The position numbers and the translations under genes are program-made. 27,152 nucleotides of DNA from a virus. Below, piece after piece: positions 1 through 8,751 of this stretch. Within the stretch, counting starts at the first letter, position 1; each line of letters opens with the position of its first letter. Where the stretch lies: the IMG/VR virus record IMGVR_UViG_3300031539_000259, positions 1-27,152 of that record; one strand, 5' to 3'. The notes beneath the pieces were generated by a model that was not told where the DNA came from, ran no database searches, and worked only from the letters and a program-made list of their open reading frames with translations.

Positions 1-948
1 GCCAGAAAATATCATCCAGATAAAAACGCTGGTAATGAGGAATCAGAGCAGAAATTTAAAGCCGTAAGCGAAGCGTATGAAACTCTATCTGATGAGAAGA
101 AGAGAAAGGCATATGATTCTAAGATGTCATTTTCTTTTGATTTTAATAGATGGGGACAAGCGTTTGGTCAGCGACAAACTAAATCCAAAGCTACTCATTT
201 TAACACACATATAAGACCAGAACCACCAAAGGGTAATGATTTAAAAGCGGTTTTAGATTTGACGTTGGAAGAGATTTATTCTGGATGTAAAAAGACCATA
301 AAAATTAATAAATGGAAACGATGTCCGGTTTGTGATGGAACGGGAGCTAGAACCAATCAGCCATGTTCACAATGTAGCGGTATGGGTTCTATTAGAGTTC
401 TTCAACACAATTCTATGTTTGGTCAGTCCATATCAGTAGAAACATGTCGAAAATGTTACGGTAGCGGGGTAGAAATAAAAGATCCTTGTGTTTATTGTAA
501 GGGTGAAAGTAGGATAAAAGAAGAAGGTACCATTAGGGTTAAAATACCACCACTAATAAATAGTAATAATTTTATTATAATAAATGGCGAGGGTGATGCA
601 GGGAAGCTAAATGGCCCTAATGGAAACCTTAATATTACCATTAATGAATTACCTCATAAAACATTTAAACGAAAAGAAAATGATTTATACACTGAAATAG
701 AAGTAAGTATAACAGATTTGGTATTAGGGGCTGTTGCTAAAGTACCTACGTTAGATGGTAATAAGGTCGATATAAAAATTCCAGCTGGTCATAGCCCTCA
801 TATGTGGTGTAACGTAAAAGGTAAGGGACTAATAGAAGAGAATGATTTGATAGTTACCCTTAAATTAACAATTCCTACTAATTTAGATAAAAGACAGAAA
901 CAATTATTTGAGGAATTGCGTGAAATTGAGAACATTATTGTAATTTAA
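1..948 (+). CDS. dnaJ: DnaJ-like cochaperone, 5' partial
   Basis: The reading frame is open from base 1, so the gene starts outside the window; the first ATG in view (124) is internal. Codons 5-9 read HPDKN, the signature of the J domain that stimulates Hsp70 ATPase, followed by the KFKAVSEAYETLSD helix. There is only a short G/F-type linker. Fragment residues 108-167 carry four CxxCxG-type zinc repeats (CPVCDGTG, CSQCSGMG, CRKCYGSG and CVYCKGES); the last lacks the final Gly. The C-terminal half has the beta-rich substrate-binding layout of type I DnaJ (IKIPAGHSP). About 315 residues are visible, shorter than the roughly 375 of bacterial DnaJ. Phage-encoded DnaJ could steer host DnaK in virion assembly or replication; that role is inferred. 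Family assignment is secure. Confidence 0.92.
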   Translation, partial: ARKYHPDKNAGNEESEQKFKAVSEAYETLSDEKKRKAYDSKMSFSFDFNRWGQAFGQRQTKSKATHFNTHIRPEPPKGNDLKAVLDLTLEEIYSGCKKTIKINKWKRCPVCDGTGARTNQPCSQCSGMGSIRVLQHNSMFGQSISVETCRKCYGSGVEIKDPCVYCKGESRIKEEGTIRVKIPPLINSNNFIIINGEGDAGKLNGPNGNLNITINELPHKTFKRKENDLYTEIEVSITDLVLGAVAKVPTLDGNKVDIKIPAGHSPHMWCNVKGKGLIEENDLIVTLKLTIPTNLDKRQKQLFEELREIENIIVI

Positions 949-990
949 AAATATATATTATAGTAATACATCTTTAAATAAGGACATAAA

Positions 991-1320
991 ATGGGAATAA
1001 AATTAAATTTAGAAGATCGGTATTTTATTAGTATGTACGCCCGCAGGCTTATATGCACAATGAAGCTTAGAAGTGTAATTGATAAATTCTTTGCTCAAAT
1101 TGAAATAACTCCTGAAGAATTTAAAAAATATGGAGTTGTTATTGATTCGAAAACACTGGAATTTTCATGTACTGACTGTGAATATACAGTTGAATATAAT
1201 GATTTTCCTTCTCCCGTAATTGAGTCTATGAAGAAATACATTTCTATGTTTGACTATGATAAAGTAAAAAATAATGAAATGTTACAAAAAACTTTTAAAT
1301 ACTTTAGAAAGTTAATATAA
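991..1320 (+). CDS. hypothetical protein (109 aa)
   Basis: I do not recognise this protein. It is 109 residues, mixed charged, with no signal peptide or membrane segment. A single CxxC (CTDC, near residue 60) is too little to call a zinc site. The ATG at 991 follows AAGGA about 6 bases upstream, an acceptable ribosome binding site. It sits 42 bases after the DnaJ gene, and its stop directly abuts the ATG of the next gene, so the two are probably co-transcribed and translationally coupled. No clear copy of either promoter motif found elsewhere in the window lies in the 42-base gap. Confidence 0.7.
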   Translation: MGIKLNLEDRYFISMYARRLICTMKLRSVIDKFFAQIEITPEEFKKYGVVIDSKTLEFSCTDCEYTVEYNDFPSPVIESMKKYISMFDYDKVKNNEMLQKTFKYFRKLI

Positions 1321-2004
1321 ATGGGTGTTCGTCGAGAAATAACTTGTGTATTTCATAATTCTATAGAAGAAACTATTAAGATATTTAAAGAGGAAATCAT
1401 GCAGATTTCCGTTGATAGTAAAAATAAAAATAGAAATGAGATATATAGTTTTGCGTTTTGTAGATATGATGATTATAAAGTCATAACTGAAAAAATGTAT
1501 GTATTGGTATATCCGTATACTATAATGTTTTTATGGTCGCCAGTTGCTTTAGCTTTATTTTTAAATGAAACATTACAAGTAAATGGCGGAGATAGCGGAG
1601 AATTAGAAGTACAAGATTCATTAATAGGTAAATTTAACAATCTACCAAACATACATTATTTAGGAAGTATTTTTAATATGAAAGGTGAATTATTTGAAGC
1701 CTTTACAATTAATGATGATATACCAAAAGAAAACGCAATTAGTTTGTTTGAAAAGAGATTATTAGAAATTGATGAAATTTCCCCTGAAGATGATGATATA
1801 ATTCATGTATCAATGGAATTTTTAAACTATCAAATAGAAAAATTCAGAACTCAAATAGAAGCAAGTATTAGTTCTGAAGATGGGTCAGTTCCATCTATTG
1901 AAGAAAATCCATTTGCCAATGATTATTATGACCACGATATATTACCAGTAGAAGATAAGAGACCATTAGGAGAACAAAAGGTATTTGGTGATCAGGATGT
2001 ATAG
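1321..2004 (+). CDS. hypothetical protein (227 aa)
   Basis: This is an unknown protein of 227 residues. Residues 1-120 are mixed alpha/beta with a hydrophobic stretch (MFLWSPVALALFL, around residues 69-81) that is too short and isolated to call a membrane protein. The C-terminal 60 residues are acidic and Pro/Glu/Asp rich, probably disordered. The ATG follows the upstream stop with no gap, and I see no convincing Shine-Dalgarno sequence, so translation probably depends on coupling. Its 3' end overlaps the start of the glycosyltransferase gene, suggesting one transcription unit. Function is not assignable from sequence. Confidence 0.7.
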   Translation: MGVRREITCVFHNSIEETIKIFKEEIMQISVDSKNKNRNEIYSFAFCRYDDYKVITEKMYVLVYPYTIMFLWSPVALALFLNETLQVNGGDSGELEVQDSLIGKFNNLPNIHYLGSIFNMKGELFEAFTINDDIPKENAISLFEKRLLEIDEISPEDDDIIHVSMEFLNYQIEKFRTQIEASISSEDGSVPSIEENPFANDYYDHDILPVEDKRPLGEQKVFGDQDV

Positions 2005-2791
2005 AATAGGTATATTTATCCCGGTTTATTTTAGGGAAGATTTAGTAATTAAATCTTTAGAATCTTTATTAAAGTCAAATTTTAAATTTTTAGAAGTATT
2101 TCTGTCTGTAGGTATAAATGGAGCTAATAAGAAATTTAGAGATTTCCTTAAAGATTATGTGATTAATAATAGTATGCAATTTAAAGGAAAGAAATTCACT
2201 TATATAGATGTATTTGATCCTAATGTTAATTTCGGAAAACCAAAAATCATTAATGCAATGGCTAAGAAAAATGAACATGTGTTTGATTTCTTAGTAAGTA
2301 TGGATTCTGATATTCAAATCACGGATCCAGATTGGTTATTAAAATTGGTACACGTACATAATAAATATATGAAGAAAATAGAGGATGGTAGACCGCTTGC
2401 CGCATTATGTGCTAATCAAGAAGGTCATTCAGTACATCAAGTAAATAAACTCGGAAAGGTATCGTTGAAACTAGATGATTATACATTAGTAACCACTCGA
2501 ACCAATCAAGGAGTTGCTGGTGGGATATTAATGGCATCCAAGCATATGTGGAAACACATAGGAGGATACCGGGCATCTAACATATACGGTTCTGATGATG
2601 GTTCTTATGCTATTGATTCTAACAATATGAATTTTCTTATGGCATATGTAGAAGAAATTAAATGCTTCCATCCAACTGATGAAAATATAAATTATGCCGA
2701 ATGGAAATTACGTTCAGTTAATGGTGAATTAAGCGATGATGAAAAGAATGGGTTCTTTGAGAATTTAAGACATGAAAATATACAAGTTTAA
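1997..2791 (+). CDS. family 2-type (GT-A) glycosyltransferase
   Basis: The N-terminus IGIFIPVYFRED followed by a helix and EVFLSVGINGANKKF is the opening of the GT-A nucleotide-sugar fold. FLVSMDSDIQI near residues 97-107 supplies the DxD-type motif that binds the metal and nucleotide diphosphate. Later comes GVAGGILMASKHMWKHIGGYR, typical of the acceptor-side part of GT2 enzymes. I chose ATG 1997; the frame can be extended upstream to TTG 1985, which is less likely. The gene overlaps the previous stop by 8 bases and the next gene by 20 bases. The product probably transfers a sugar to a phage or host substrate (virion protein, DNA or envelope); the acceptor cannot be read from sequence. Confidence 0.8.
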   Translation: MYRIGIFIPVYFREDLVIKSLESLLKSNFKFLEVFLSVGINGANKKFRDFLKDYVINNSMQFKGKKFTYIDVFDPNVNFGKPKIINAMAKKNEHVFDFLVSMDSDIQITDPDWLLKLVHVHNKYMKKIEDGRPLAALCANQEGHSVHQVNKLGKVSLKLDDYTLVTTRTNQGVAGGILMASKHMWKHIGGYRASNIYGSDDGSYAIDSNNMNFLMAYVEEIKCFHPTDENINYAEWKLRSVNGELSDDEKNGFFENLRHENIQV

Positions 2792-3554
2792 TCATGTATT
2801 CGATCATATCGAAATCACGTTACTTGAACATTTTGGAAATAGACCGGAATATGACAAGACGCTTGTTGTACTAGGTTATAACGTATTACCTTCTTTAGAT
2901 TTTCTTAGGCAGAAATACCCCGGTTTCAAAATTGTAATATATCAACTTGAACAATTGGCTAAGGACTCCCCGTGGGTAAATAAAGGTTGTTATGAAGTAT
3001 TAAAATCTGCTGATGAAATATGGGATTATGACCAAGGAAACATAAAGTGGATACAGACCAATTATAAGCTAAAAGTTGATAAATTCTTACCCTTAATGTA
3101 CACTAAAGCACTCGAAACAATACCAGTTGTTAAAGAACATGAATGTGATATAGATGTTTTATTTTATGGATATATACACGAAAGAAGAGCACGATATCTT
3201 ATTCAGTTACAACATATAATGGCTGGAAAATTTAAAGTTTTTGATTTATATGGTGTTTGGGAACAAGATCTAGATGAATACATAAAAAGGTCTAAGATCA
3301 TTGTTAATATCAGGTCTAGGGATCACGGAAGACAAGAACAACCTCGTATATATTATCCTGTTATCAATGGGAGATGTGTTTTAAGTGAAAAAAGTCCAAT
3401 AAACTATTTTGGAGATGCCATAGTAGAATCAGAATATCTAAAAATGGTAGATAAGACCATGGAACTACTTAAAACGGGCGAATGGCTTGATGTAGCGTAT
3501 CAATCAAGTGAAAAGTATAAAATTCAGTCTGAAAAATATGAAATGTTATTATAA
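2772..3554 (+). CDS. GT-B-like glycosyltransferase
   Basis: This 260-residue protein looks like a compact GT-B type transferase. Residues 30-90 contain the pattern of a Rossmann-like N-domain (KTLVVLGYNVL, FKIVIYQLEQL and ADEIWDYDQGN). The C-domain carries IDVLFYGYIHERRARYL followed by SKIIVNIRSRDHGRQEQPRIYYPVINGRCVLSE in two parts, resembling the nucleotide-sugar binding region of group 1 transferases in which a conserved Glu precedes an R-I or R-L pair. It overlaps the GT-A gene by 20 bases, so the two enzymes are likely made together and may act successively on one glycan. The exact family and the sugar are unknown. Confidence 0.6.
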   Translation: MKIYKFNHVFDHIEITLLEHFGNRPEYDKTLVVLGYNVLPSLDFLRQKYPGFKIVIYQLEQLAKDSPWVNKGCYEVLKSADEIWDYDQGNIKWIQTNYKLKVDKFLPLMYTKALETIPVVKEHECDIDVLFYGYIHERRARYLIQLQHIMAGKFKVFDLYGVWEQDLDEYIKRSKIIVNIRSRDHGRQEQPRIYYPVINGRCVLSEKSPINYFGDAIVESEYLKMVDKTMELLKTGEWLDVAYQSSEKYKIQSEKYEMLL

Positions 3555-3562
3555 ACTATAAT
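3550..3562 (+). promoter_or_regulatory. putative late-type promoter core TATAAACTATAAT
   Basis: TATAAACTA overlaps the stop codon of the preceding gene and ends 18 bases before the gp25-like start codon. It is one of eight copies of the same core in the window (plus strand 3550, 13325, 15075, 19572 and 27003; minus strand 19557, 24554 and 26926), all directly upstream of genes. It resembles the T4 late promoter TATAAATA. Promoter activity is inferred. Confidence 0.6.
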
Positions 3563-3576
3563 TAAAGTAGTTTAAT

Positions 3577-4572
3577 ATGGCTTTATCAATTACATTATCA
3601 TCATACGCTGCTAAAATCGGCGAATCTATTACTATAACGGGAAGTCAAGATACACAATCAGTTATTGTTATATCTACCCTTACTCATGTAAGTAATATAG
3701 TAACCGTTACAACAAGTTCAAATCATGGGATTATAGTAGGTAGACCAGTTATAATAGCAGGGACAACCGAAAGTGGATATCATGGTACTTTTACTGTAGT
3801 TTCTATAATTAGTTCAACGACATTTACATATGCATTAACTGGTTCATTAGGAAATGCTACTGGAGGAACTGCCACCTACAATCAGATATTTAATATACCA
3901 CATAATAAAAACGTAGTTACATTTAATGGTGTTGTCGCTAATATATTATCTGGTAATATTAATGGTACCAGTTTAGATGTTATAGTTCCTCTGTTAGCAG
4001 ACGATGGATATGTGGTAGTAGAGACATTTTTAGATGTAGATACGGATGATCAAAGTGCAACCAGCTCAGAAGAGTTTGACATACAATATGACGACGACGC
4101 ATTTCCTGATAATATAAAAACACCAGCTCTATATCATAAAGGATATATAAATAATAGAGTTAAAACATTATATACAGATCCAAGTCCAGACGCAAGCTAT
4201 AATCGGGATTTTTCATATAGTAATTTTGTGGAAATTGTGGATGAAAATAGCATGATTCAGAATTTTCTATCATTAATATTGACTAGTCCTTTGGATAGAA
4301 TGTGGGAACCTGATTTCGGTTCATCCATTCCTAGAATTCCCTTTCAGTTGATATCATCAGATACAGATTATTTAACAAGTGAAATATTAAATGAAGCCGA
4401 AAGGTTGATAAATACCTACGAAAAACGTATTACTCTTATAAGATCAGAATCTATTGTTTCTGTTGACCCAGATAATAATAAAATAGATATTATATTTGCC
4501 ATACAAGTACCTACCGGGGAAGTAAAAGAAGTCGGGGTTACATTAGGACAAGTACAAAATGAGAATATGTAA
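3577..4572 (+). CDS. 25: gp25-like baseplate wedge protein with N-terminal IPT-like domain
   Basis: Residues about 205-325 match the GPW/gp25 family of contractile-tail baseplates: FVEIVDENSMIQNFLSLIL, then TSPLDRMWEPDFGSS and IPFQLIS, and a closing beta hairpin. T4 gp25 is about 130 residues, whereas this protein has 331. The extra N-terminus looks like an IPT/TIG Ig-fold (strands at 4-26 and about 105-171, including VVTFNGVVANIL and TSLDVIVPLLADDG). A second beta module at about 27-104 (VTVTTSSNHGIIVG, then YHGTFTVVS and TTFTYAL) is apparently inserted into one of its loops. It has a late-type promoter motif 18 bases upstream. The product would sit in the wedge next to the tail tube or sheath start; the extra domains may face outward. 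Family call is solid, the domain boundaries less so. Confidence 0.85.
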   Translation: MALSITLSSYAAKIGESITITGSQDTQSVIVISTLTHVSNIVTVTTSSNHGIIVGRPVIIAGTTESGYHGTFTVVSIISSTTFTYALTGSLGNATGGTATYNQIFNIPHNKNVVTFNGVVANILSGNINGTSLDVIVPLLADDGYVVVETFLDVDTDDQSATSSEEFDIQYDDDAFPDNIKTPALYHKGYINNRVKTLYTDPSPDASYNRDFSYSNFVEIVDENSMIQNFLSLILTSPLDRMWEPDFGSSIPRIPFQLISSDTDYLTSEILNEAERLINTYEKRITLIRSESIVSVDPDNNKIDIIFAIQVPTGEVKEVGVTLGQVQNENM

Positions 4573-4574
4573 TC

Positions 4575-5513
4575 ATGGTTATTCAAGATGTCAGTAATAG
4601 ATTAAAAATAATTTATACACCTGATAGAAAAGCAGATTTTAATAACATAGCCAAAGAATTGGGATTTTTAGAATCTAATTTCCAACCCAAAAAAGATGTA
4701 ATAATCAATCAATTTGGAACTTATTCTCCGTATGGAGGAAATGCATCATTACAATCTATTGAGATAAAAGATAATAGAGATAATGGAGGGGTTACTCACG
4801 TTATCAACGATTCTTTTTTCTTTGACTATAATAACGATAATATAGATATCATAGTTAGAAATCTTAAACATTTCGGGAATAAGTATATCATCAATATTGA
4901 GTCTAAATTATTCAGCGGTGAGTTCATCAAAGAATCAGAATCATCAATTAAGAATACTAAAGGAAATATAATAATTTTTGAAAGCGATGAAGCAAAAAAA
5001 ATGACACCAGTAATGCATGATTTTATGCATAAAATGAGGATGAATAATTCCAGAATGATAATGCCTTTAATACGTAAATATGCTGACACAGTGACCTTAT
5101 TTCACAGTAAAAGGCATTTACTTACAGGATATGCTAATATTCTTACCTATTTGAATTTTATGAAAACCCCAGATAGGGAAAATCTTCTCAGTTTAACAGG
5201 GAAAAGGGGAGATTGTAATGTACATTTTGACAAAGGAAATAACAGAATAACGTTGAAGGTGTTTGGTACACATAAAGGTAATATAGTAATGGATTTTCTG
5301 ATAAATAACCAGATATATAAATCTGATAAAAGTAGGATACGACCATCAATGCCATACATATTATTGAACACCAAACCGATACAGTTATTAAACCAGAAAA
5401 TGATATATTTTACCGCTAAATATAAGAAAACCACCGTGTTTGTTATCCCTTTGATGTTAAAGTCGGATAGTGCACTAAAAAGTCTTCGTGGGGGATTTAA
5501 TTTATTATCCTAA
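4575..5513 (+). CDS. hypothetical protein downstream of gp25 (312 aa)
   Basis: This is an unknown protein of 312 residues. Its ATG lies two bases after the gp25 stop, so it is almost certainly co-transcribed with gp25. It is rich in Asn, Ile and Lys, with no signal peptide or membrane helix. Residues around 145-185 are basic and Met-rich (MHDFMHKMRMNNSRMIMPLIRKYAD). Position next to gp25 makes a baseplate or other tail role the first guess; several T4-like wedge genes sit beside gene 25, but I cannot match this sequence to gp53, gp6 or gp7. Treat the role as inference. Confidence 0.75.
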   Translation: MVIQDVSNRLKIIYTPDRKADFNNIAKELGFLESNFQPKKDVIINQFGTYSPYGGNASLQSIEIKDNRDNGGVTHVINDSFFFDYNNDNIDIIVRNLKHFGNKYIINIESKLFSGEFIKESESSIKNTKGNIIIFESDEAKKMTPVMHDFMHKMRMNNSRMIMPLIRKYADTVTLFHSKRHLLTGYANILTYLNFMKTPDRENLLSLTGKRGDCNVHFDKGNNRITLKVFGTHKGNIVMDFLINNQIYKSDKSRIRPSMPYILLNTKPIQLLNQKMIYFTAKYKKTTVFVIPLMLKSDSALKSLRGGFNLLS

Positions 5514-5540
5514 AAAAATTAGTAACCTACCCTAAAAAAT

Positions 5541-5550
5541 CTTACATTTA
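5541..5550 (+). promoter_or_regulatory. putative early/middle promoter core CTTACATTTA (uvsX)
   Basis: CTTACATTTA is preceded by an A-rich run (CCTAAAAAAT) and lies 30 bases before the uvsX start codon. It is one of seven copies of CTTAYATTTA upstream of replication-region genes. The C variant is shared only with the gp32 promoter. There is no recognisable TTGACA at the -35 distance. Activity is inferred from recurrence. Confidence 0.55.
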
Positions 5551-5580
5551 TATCATACATACTTTAAAAAGGAATATGAT

Positions 5581-6906
5581 ATGGCCAAGAGTAAAGAAAC
5601 ATCTTTAGATTTTTTTAGCAGCATAAAAACTGGGAATAAATACGCAGATGGTGAAGTAGACTTATCTACTAGTCAATGGTTTGACACTGGTTCCTATGCA
5701 TTTAATGCTATCTTATCAGGGGATATGAATAAGGGCATGCCAAATAATCGAGTTACTATGCTTGCTGGCGGAGAATCAGTGGGTAAATCATTTCTCGCTG
5801 GATATGGTCTTGCAAGACCCGCAGCACAAGAAGGATATTTTACCTATTACATAGATGCTGAAGGAAGTGTCGGTGATGAAAATATCATGAAATATGGTTT
5901 GAAACGCGGGCAGTTTAAAATAATACCAGAAGATATAGTAGAAAACGTAAAAAGCACTATGAATTCTATAATAAATCAGATTGAAGCAAAGCAAGGTACT
6001 GGAATAGAGAATGAACTTAAATGTGCATTTATTCTAGATTCTCAGGGGCAGTTGGATACCAATAAAAGCAGATCTGACTTAAACGAAGGGAAGGAAAAGG
6101 CAGATTTAACGTTTCAGAAAGAACTCAAAAAAATGTATAAAACAGTTGTTACGCGAATGGCTGTATTAAAGATTCCTCTTGTTGTCATAGCTCATATTTA
6201 TAAAGATAATATCACTCCCTTCATAAAAAAGACAGTAGTATCTGGCGGTCAGGGGGGATTGTACGGGTCATCTAATATAGTTCTTCTTACTAAAAGACAG
6301 TACAAAGAAGGTTCTATTAGAAAAGGTACTTTGTTAAATGCAAAACTTGTAAAAAGCAGGACTTGTATTGATGGAATAGAAGCCCCTATTTATCTTAATT
6401 TTGAAAAGGGACTGAATAGGTGGTATGGATTACATACATTTGCTGAAAATGCTGGTCTTTTAGTACTACATAGAGGAACTAAAACAGAAGAGAAACAAGG
6501 TATTATTATCCCAGATAGATTAAAAGAATCGTCTGATGGCGGGAAGACTTTCAAGAAACCTAAAGATATCTGGGTAATTAAAGACCCTAAAAAAGAACCT
6601 AAAGATTGGATTGTATGCAAAGATACTGAACTACATAAGAAAAGTACTATCGGAACAATCTTTGATGAAATTAATGAATGGGTTGGTAATAATTTTAAAC
6701 TTACCGATCCTGTTGACTTTGATTATGATGACTGGGAAGAGGATATTGCCGAAGTAAATGAAGAGTCCGAGGAAAAATCCACAGAATTAGCTGATGAAAA
6801 ACCCGAACAAGCCGCTGAGGAAAAAAACGAAAAATCCGAAGAAGCCGTTGATGTAAAATCCGACGAAAAAGTTACTGTTAAAAAAAGTTTCAAAAAAACT
6901 AAATAA
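5581..6906 (+). CDS. uvsX: UvsX/RecA-type recombinase
   Basis: This protein would form the recombinase filament on ssDNA and catalyse strand exchange for recombination-dependent replication and repair. Walker A is GGESVGKS at residues 63-70, followed by FTYYIDAEGS at about 87-96. Walker B is AFILDSQG at about 149-156. SGGQGGLYGSSN at 221-232 fits the DNA-binding L2 loop region. Length is 441 residues against about 390 for T4 UvsX; the excess is mainly a C-terminal tail from about residue 385 that is very rich in Glu, Asp and Lys (EEDIAEVNEESEEKS and onward), probably disordered and possibly regulating DNA access as RecA tails do. AAGGA lies upstream of ATG 5581. It heads the cluster that continues with helicase and gp32. 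Confidence 0.93.
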   Translation: MAKSKETSLDFFSSIKTGNKYADGEVDLSTSQWFDTGSYAFNAILSGDMNKGMPNNRVTMLAGGESVGKSFLAGYGLARPAAQEGYFTYYIDAEGSVGDENIMKYGLKRGQFKIIPEDIVENVKSTMNSIINQIEAKQGTGIENELKCAFILDSQGQLDTNKSRSDLNEGKEKADLTFQKELKKMYKTVVTRMAVLKIPLVVIAHIYKDNITPFIKKTVVSGGQGGLYGSSNIVLLTKRQYKEGSIRKGTLLNAKLVKSRTCIDGIEAPIYLNFEKGLNRWYGLHTFAENAGLLVLHRGTKTEEKQGIIIPDRLKESSDGGKTFKKPKDIWVIKDPKKEPKDWIVCKDTELHKKSTIGTIFDEINEWVGNNFKLTDPVDFDYDDWEEDIAEVNEESEEKSTELADEKPEQAAEEKNEKSEEAVDVKSDEKVTVKKSFKKTK

Positions 6907-6935
6907 TTTTTTGGTCATGTATAGGACTGATAGGA

Positions 6936-6945
6936 CTTATATAAT
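6936..6945 (+). promoter_or_regulatory. weak promoter-like motif CTTATATAAT before helicase
   Basis: CTTATATAAT begins like the CTTAYATTTA core but diverges at its 3' end, and lacks the A tract seen at the other copies. It lies 21 bases before the helicase start codon. It may be a weak member of the class, or chance in AT-rich DNA; readthrough from uvsX would also supply the helicase. Confidence 0.25.
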
Positions 6946-6966
6946 ATATATTGGATATAACACACA

Positions 6967-8751
6967 ATGGATTTTAGAAAAAGTAAACCAAAAAATGCTG
7001 GGCCTGCAAGTACCCAAATAGGAATATCATCAGAATTAGATAATATTCAAAGTACTCAATCAGACCAGCCTCAATCAGACCAGCCTCAGTTAGTTAAATC
7101 ACAACCAACTCCGGTCGTATTTCAAAGTATATCTAGGGAAGAAATTATCATTCGTAGAATGTTTGATGATCCTGTAATTCAAAATAAATTACTAAAGCAT
7201 TTAGACCCCGATTTATTTGAAGATGATATACATAAATCTTTATGCACGGCAATAACAAAAGGCTATAATAAATATGGTAAGTTTCCACAAGCAGAAGAAT
7301 TATCATTAGCATTACCAGATAACTCAGCTGAGAAAATTAGACTTACCAAAATAATGAACTTAAGAATTAAGACAATAGAACGAAATATTGTTATTGATGT
7401 AATAGAGAATTATTTCAGAGAAAAAAAGACCGAAAATATTTTAGGCAATGCCGCTGAAGCCATTCATGATAAGGATTTTGCTAATATATCTTCGTTAATT
7501 TTGGATCTACAGGAAGCCGTGAATTTCTCTCTCTACATGGATATAGGGTTAAATCTAGTAGAAGATGTTGATGAAGCGCTGAGACGATTAAATGATACAC
7601 ATAAGCCCATCCCATCTGCTTTGAGTGATATTAGAACATGGACAATGCAAGGAGAAGGAGTAGGCGGATGGTATCGGGGGCTATCTGTTTTTATGGGAAT
7701 GCCTAATGTAGGTAAAACTATACTGCTTTGTAACGAAGCTGCGTTCTCGTTCCAAAATGGATATAATGTTCTATATGTTACATTGGAAATGGAGGAAGCC
7801 CTTATATGGGAACGCATCACAGTAAATGTAACAGATATACCCTTGAATAAAATACGAGGCGAGAGTGGTGGGGATATTAAAAAATTATTGAGAGAACATA
7901 AAATAGGAAATAATCCTAAACAAGGCGAATTATTTGTACGCGAATTGGACTCTACCACTACGGCCTTAGATATTGAAAATTTGATTAATGAAATTAAGTT
8001 ATCAGAAGGCATAACTATTGATATATGCTTTATAGATTATATTCAAATAATGAAACCAATTATCCGCAAGGGTTCTATAAATAACAGAAATGGTTCGTTA
8101 TATTCATTTGGTAAAGAAATAGCTGAACAATTACGTGATTTATCTCGCAAACATAAAATTCCGATTGTTACACCATCTCAATTGAATAGAGATGGTTACA
8201 GCAACACAAATGCTGATATGAAAAATACAGCCGGGAGTGCTGGGTTAAATGATACTGCCGATTTTATTGTTACTATTACAACAGATCCTTATCTGGAGAA
8301 ATATGGTATGTTTTTACATACTATTATCAAAAACAGATTTGGACCAAAAATGATAACATTCTTAACAGAATGTGATACCATGCACATGAGAGTACGGTCT
8401 GCGTCTAATGAAATGAGAAAACAATATAGTGAAGCTCAAGTAAATGAAACTGTACAAATTGCTAATTTTAATAGAAACCCTAATGAAAAAATAGGCGAAG
8501 AAGTTGTAAAGGATAAAGCTACAGTAGATGCCGAAAAAAAAGAAGAAGAAGCGAATAGATTTAACAAAATAAAACAGGATGTTATCAAAAAAGAGCGCGA
8601 AAAGAATAAAAATAAAGAAAATTGCGTAAAAACCGAAGAAGTTGATATAAAAAACTCTATATTAGACACAGAGGACAGTACTTTTAAAAAGGGAAACTTC
8701 TTAGATACTGTACGCAAAAGAAAAGATGAATCTAATTCGGATAATACATAA
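6967..8751 (+). CDS. 41: replicative DNA helicase, DnaB/gp41 family
   Basis: This is a hexameric 5'-3' helicase of the RecA-fold superfamily 4, expected to unwind the fork and work with the primase encoded at 11008. An N-terminal helical domain (about residues 55-190, DnaB-N type, including MFDDPVIQNKLLKHLDPDLF) is followed by the motor domain. Walker A is GMPNVGKT at 244-251, then VLYVTLEMEE at about 268-277, Walker B ICFIDYIQ at 353-360, and VTPSQLNRDG with a downstream TADFIVTI strand. The length of 594 residues exceeds T4 gp41 (475); the surplus is a Gln/Ser/Pro-rich N-terminus with a duplicated SDQPQ and a long charged C-terminus rich in Lys and Glu. Its stop overlaps the next ATG by one base. 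Confidence 0.93.
   Translation: MDFRKSKPKNAGPASTQIGISSELDNIQSTQSDQPQSDQPQLVKSQPTPVVFQSISREEIIIRRMFDDPVIQNKLLKHLDPDLFEDDIHKSLCTAITKGYNKYGKFPQAEELSLALPDNSAEKIRLTKIMNLRIKTIERNIVIDVIENYFREKKTENILGNAAEAIHDKDFANISSLILDLQEAVNFSLYMDIGLNLVEDVDEALRRLNDTHKPIPSALSDIRTWTMQGEGVGGWYRGLSVFMGMPNVGKTILLCNEAAFSFQNGYNVLYVTLEMEEALIWERITVNVTDIPLNKIRGESGGDIKKLLREHKIGNNPKQGELFVRELDSTTTALDIENLINEIKLSEGITIDICFIDYIQIMKPIIRKGSINNRNGSLYSFGKEIAEQLRDLSRKHKIPIVTPSQLNRDGYSNTNADMKNTAGSAGLNDTADFIVTITTDPYLEKYGMFLHTIIKNRFGPKMITFLTECDTMHMRVRSASNEMRKQYSEAQVNETVQIANFNRNPNEKIGEEVVKDKATVDAEKKEEEANRFNKIKQDVIKKEREKNKNKENCVKTEEVDIKNSILDTEDSTFKKGNFLDTVRKRKDESNSDNT

Noticed and set aside
5416-5425. CTTATATTTA on the minus strand
   Set aside because: It lies within the 4575 coding region, has no A/T tract in the right place and no minus-strand gene follows; taken as chance in AT-rich DNA.
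7533-8012. Minus-strand frame of 159 codons
   Set aside because: It lies fully inside the helicase motor domain, whose motifs are intact on the plus strand; no support for translation.
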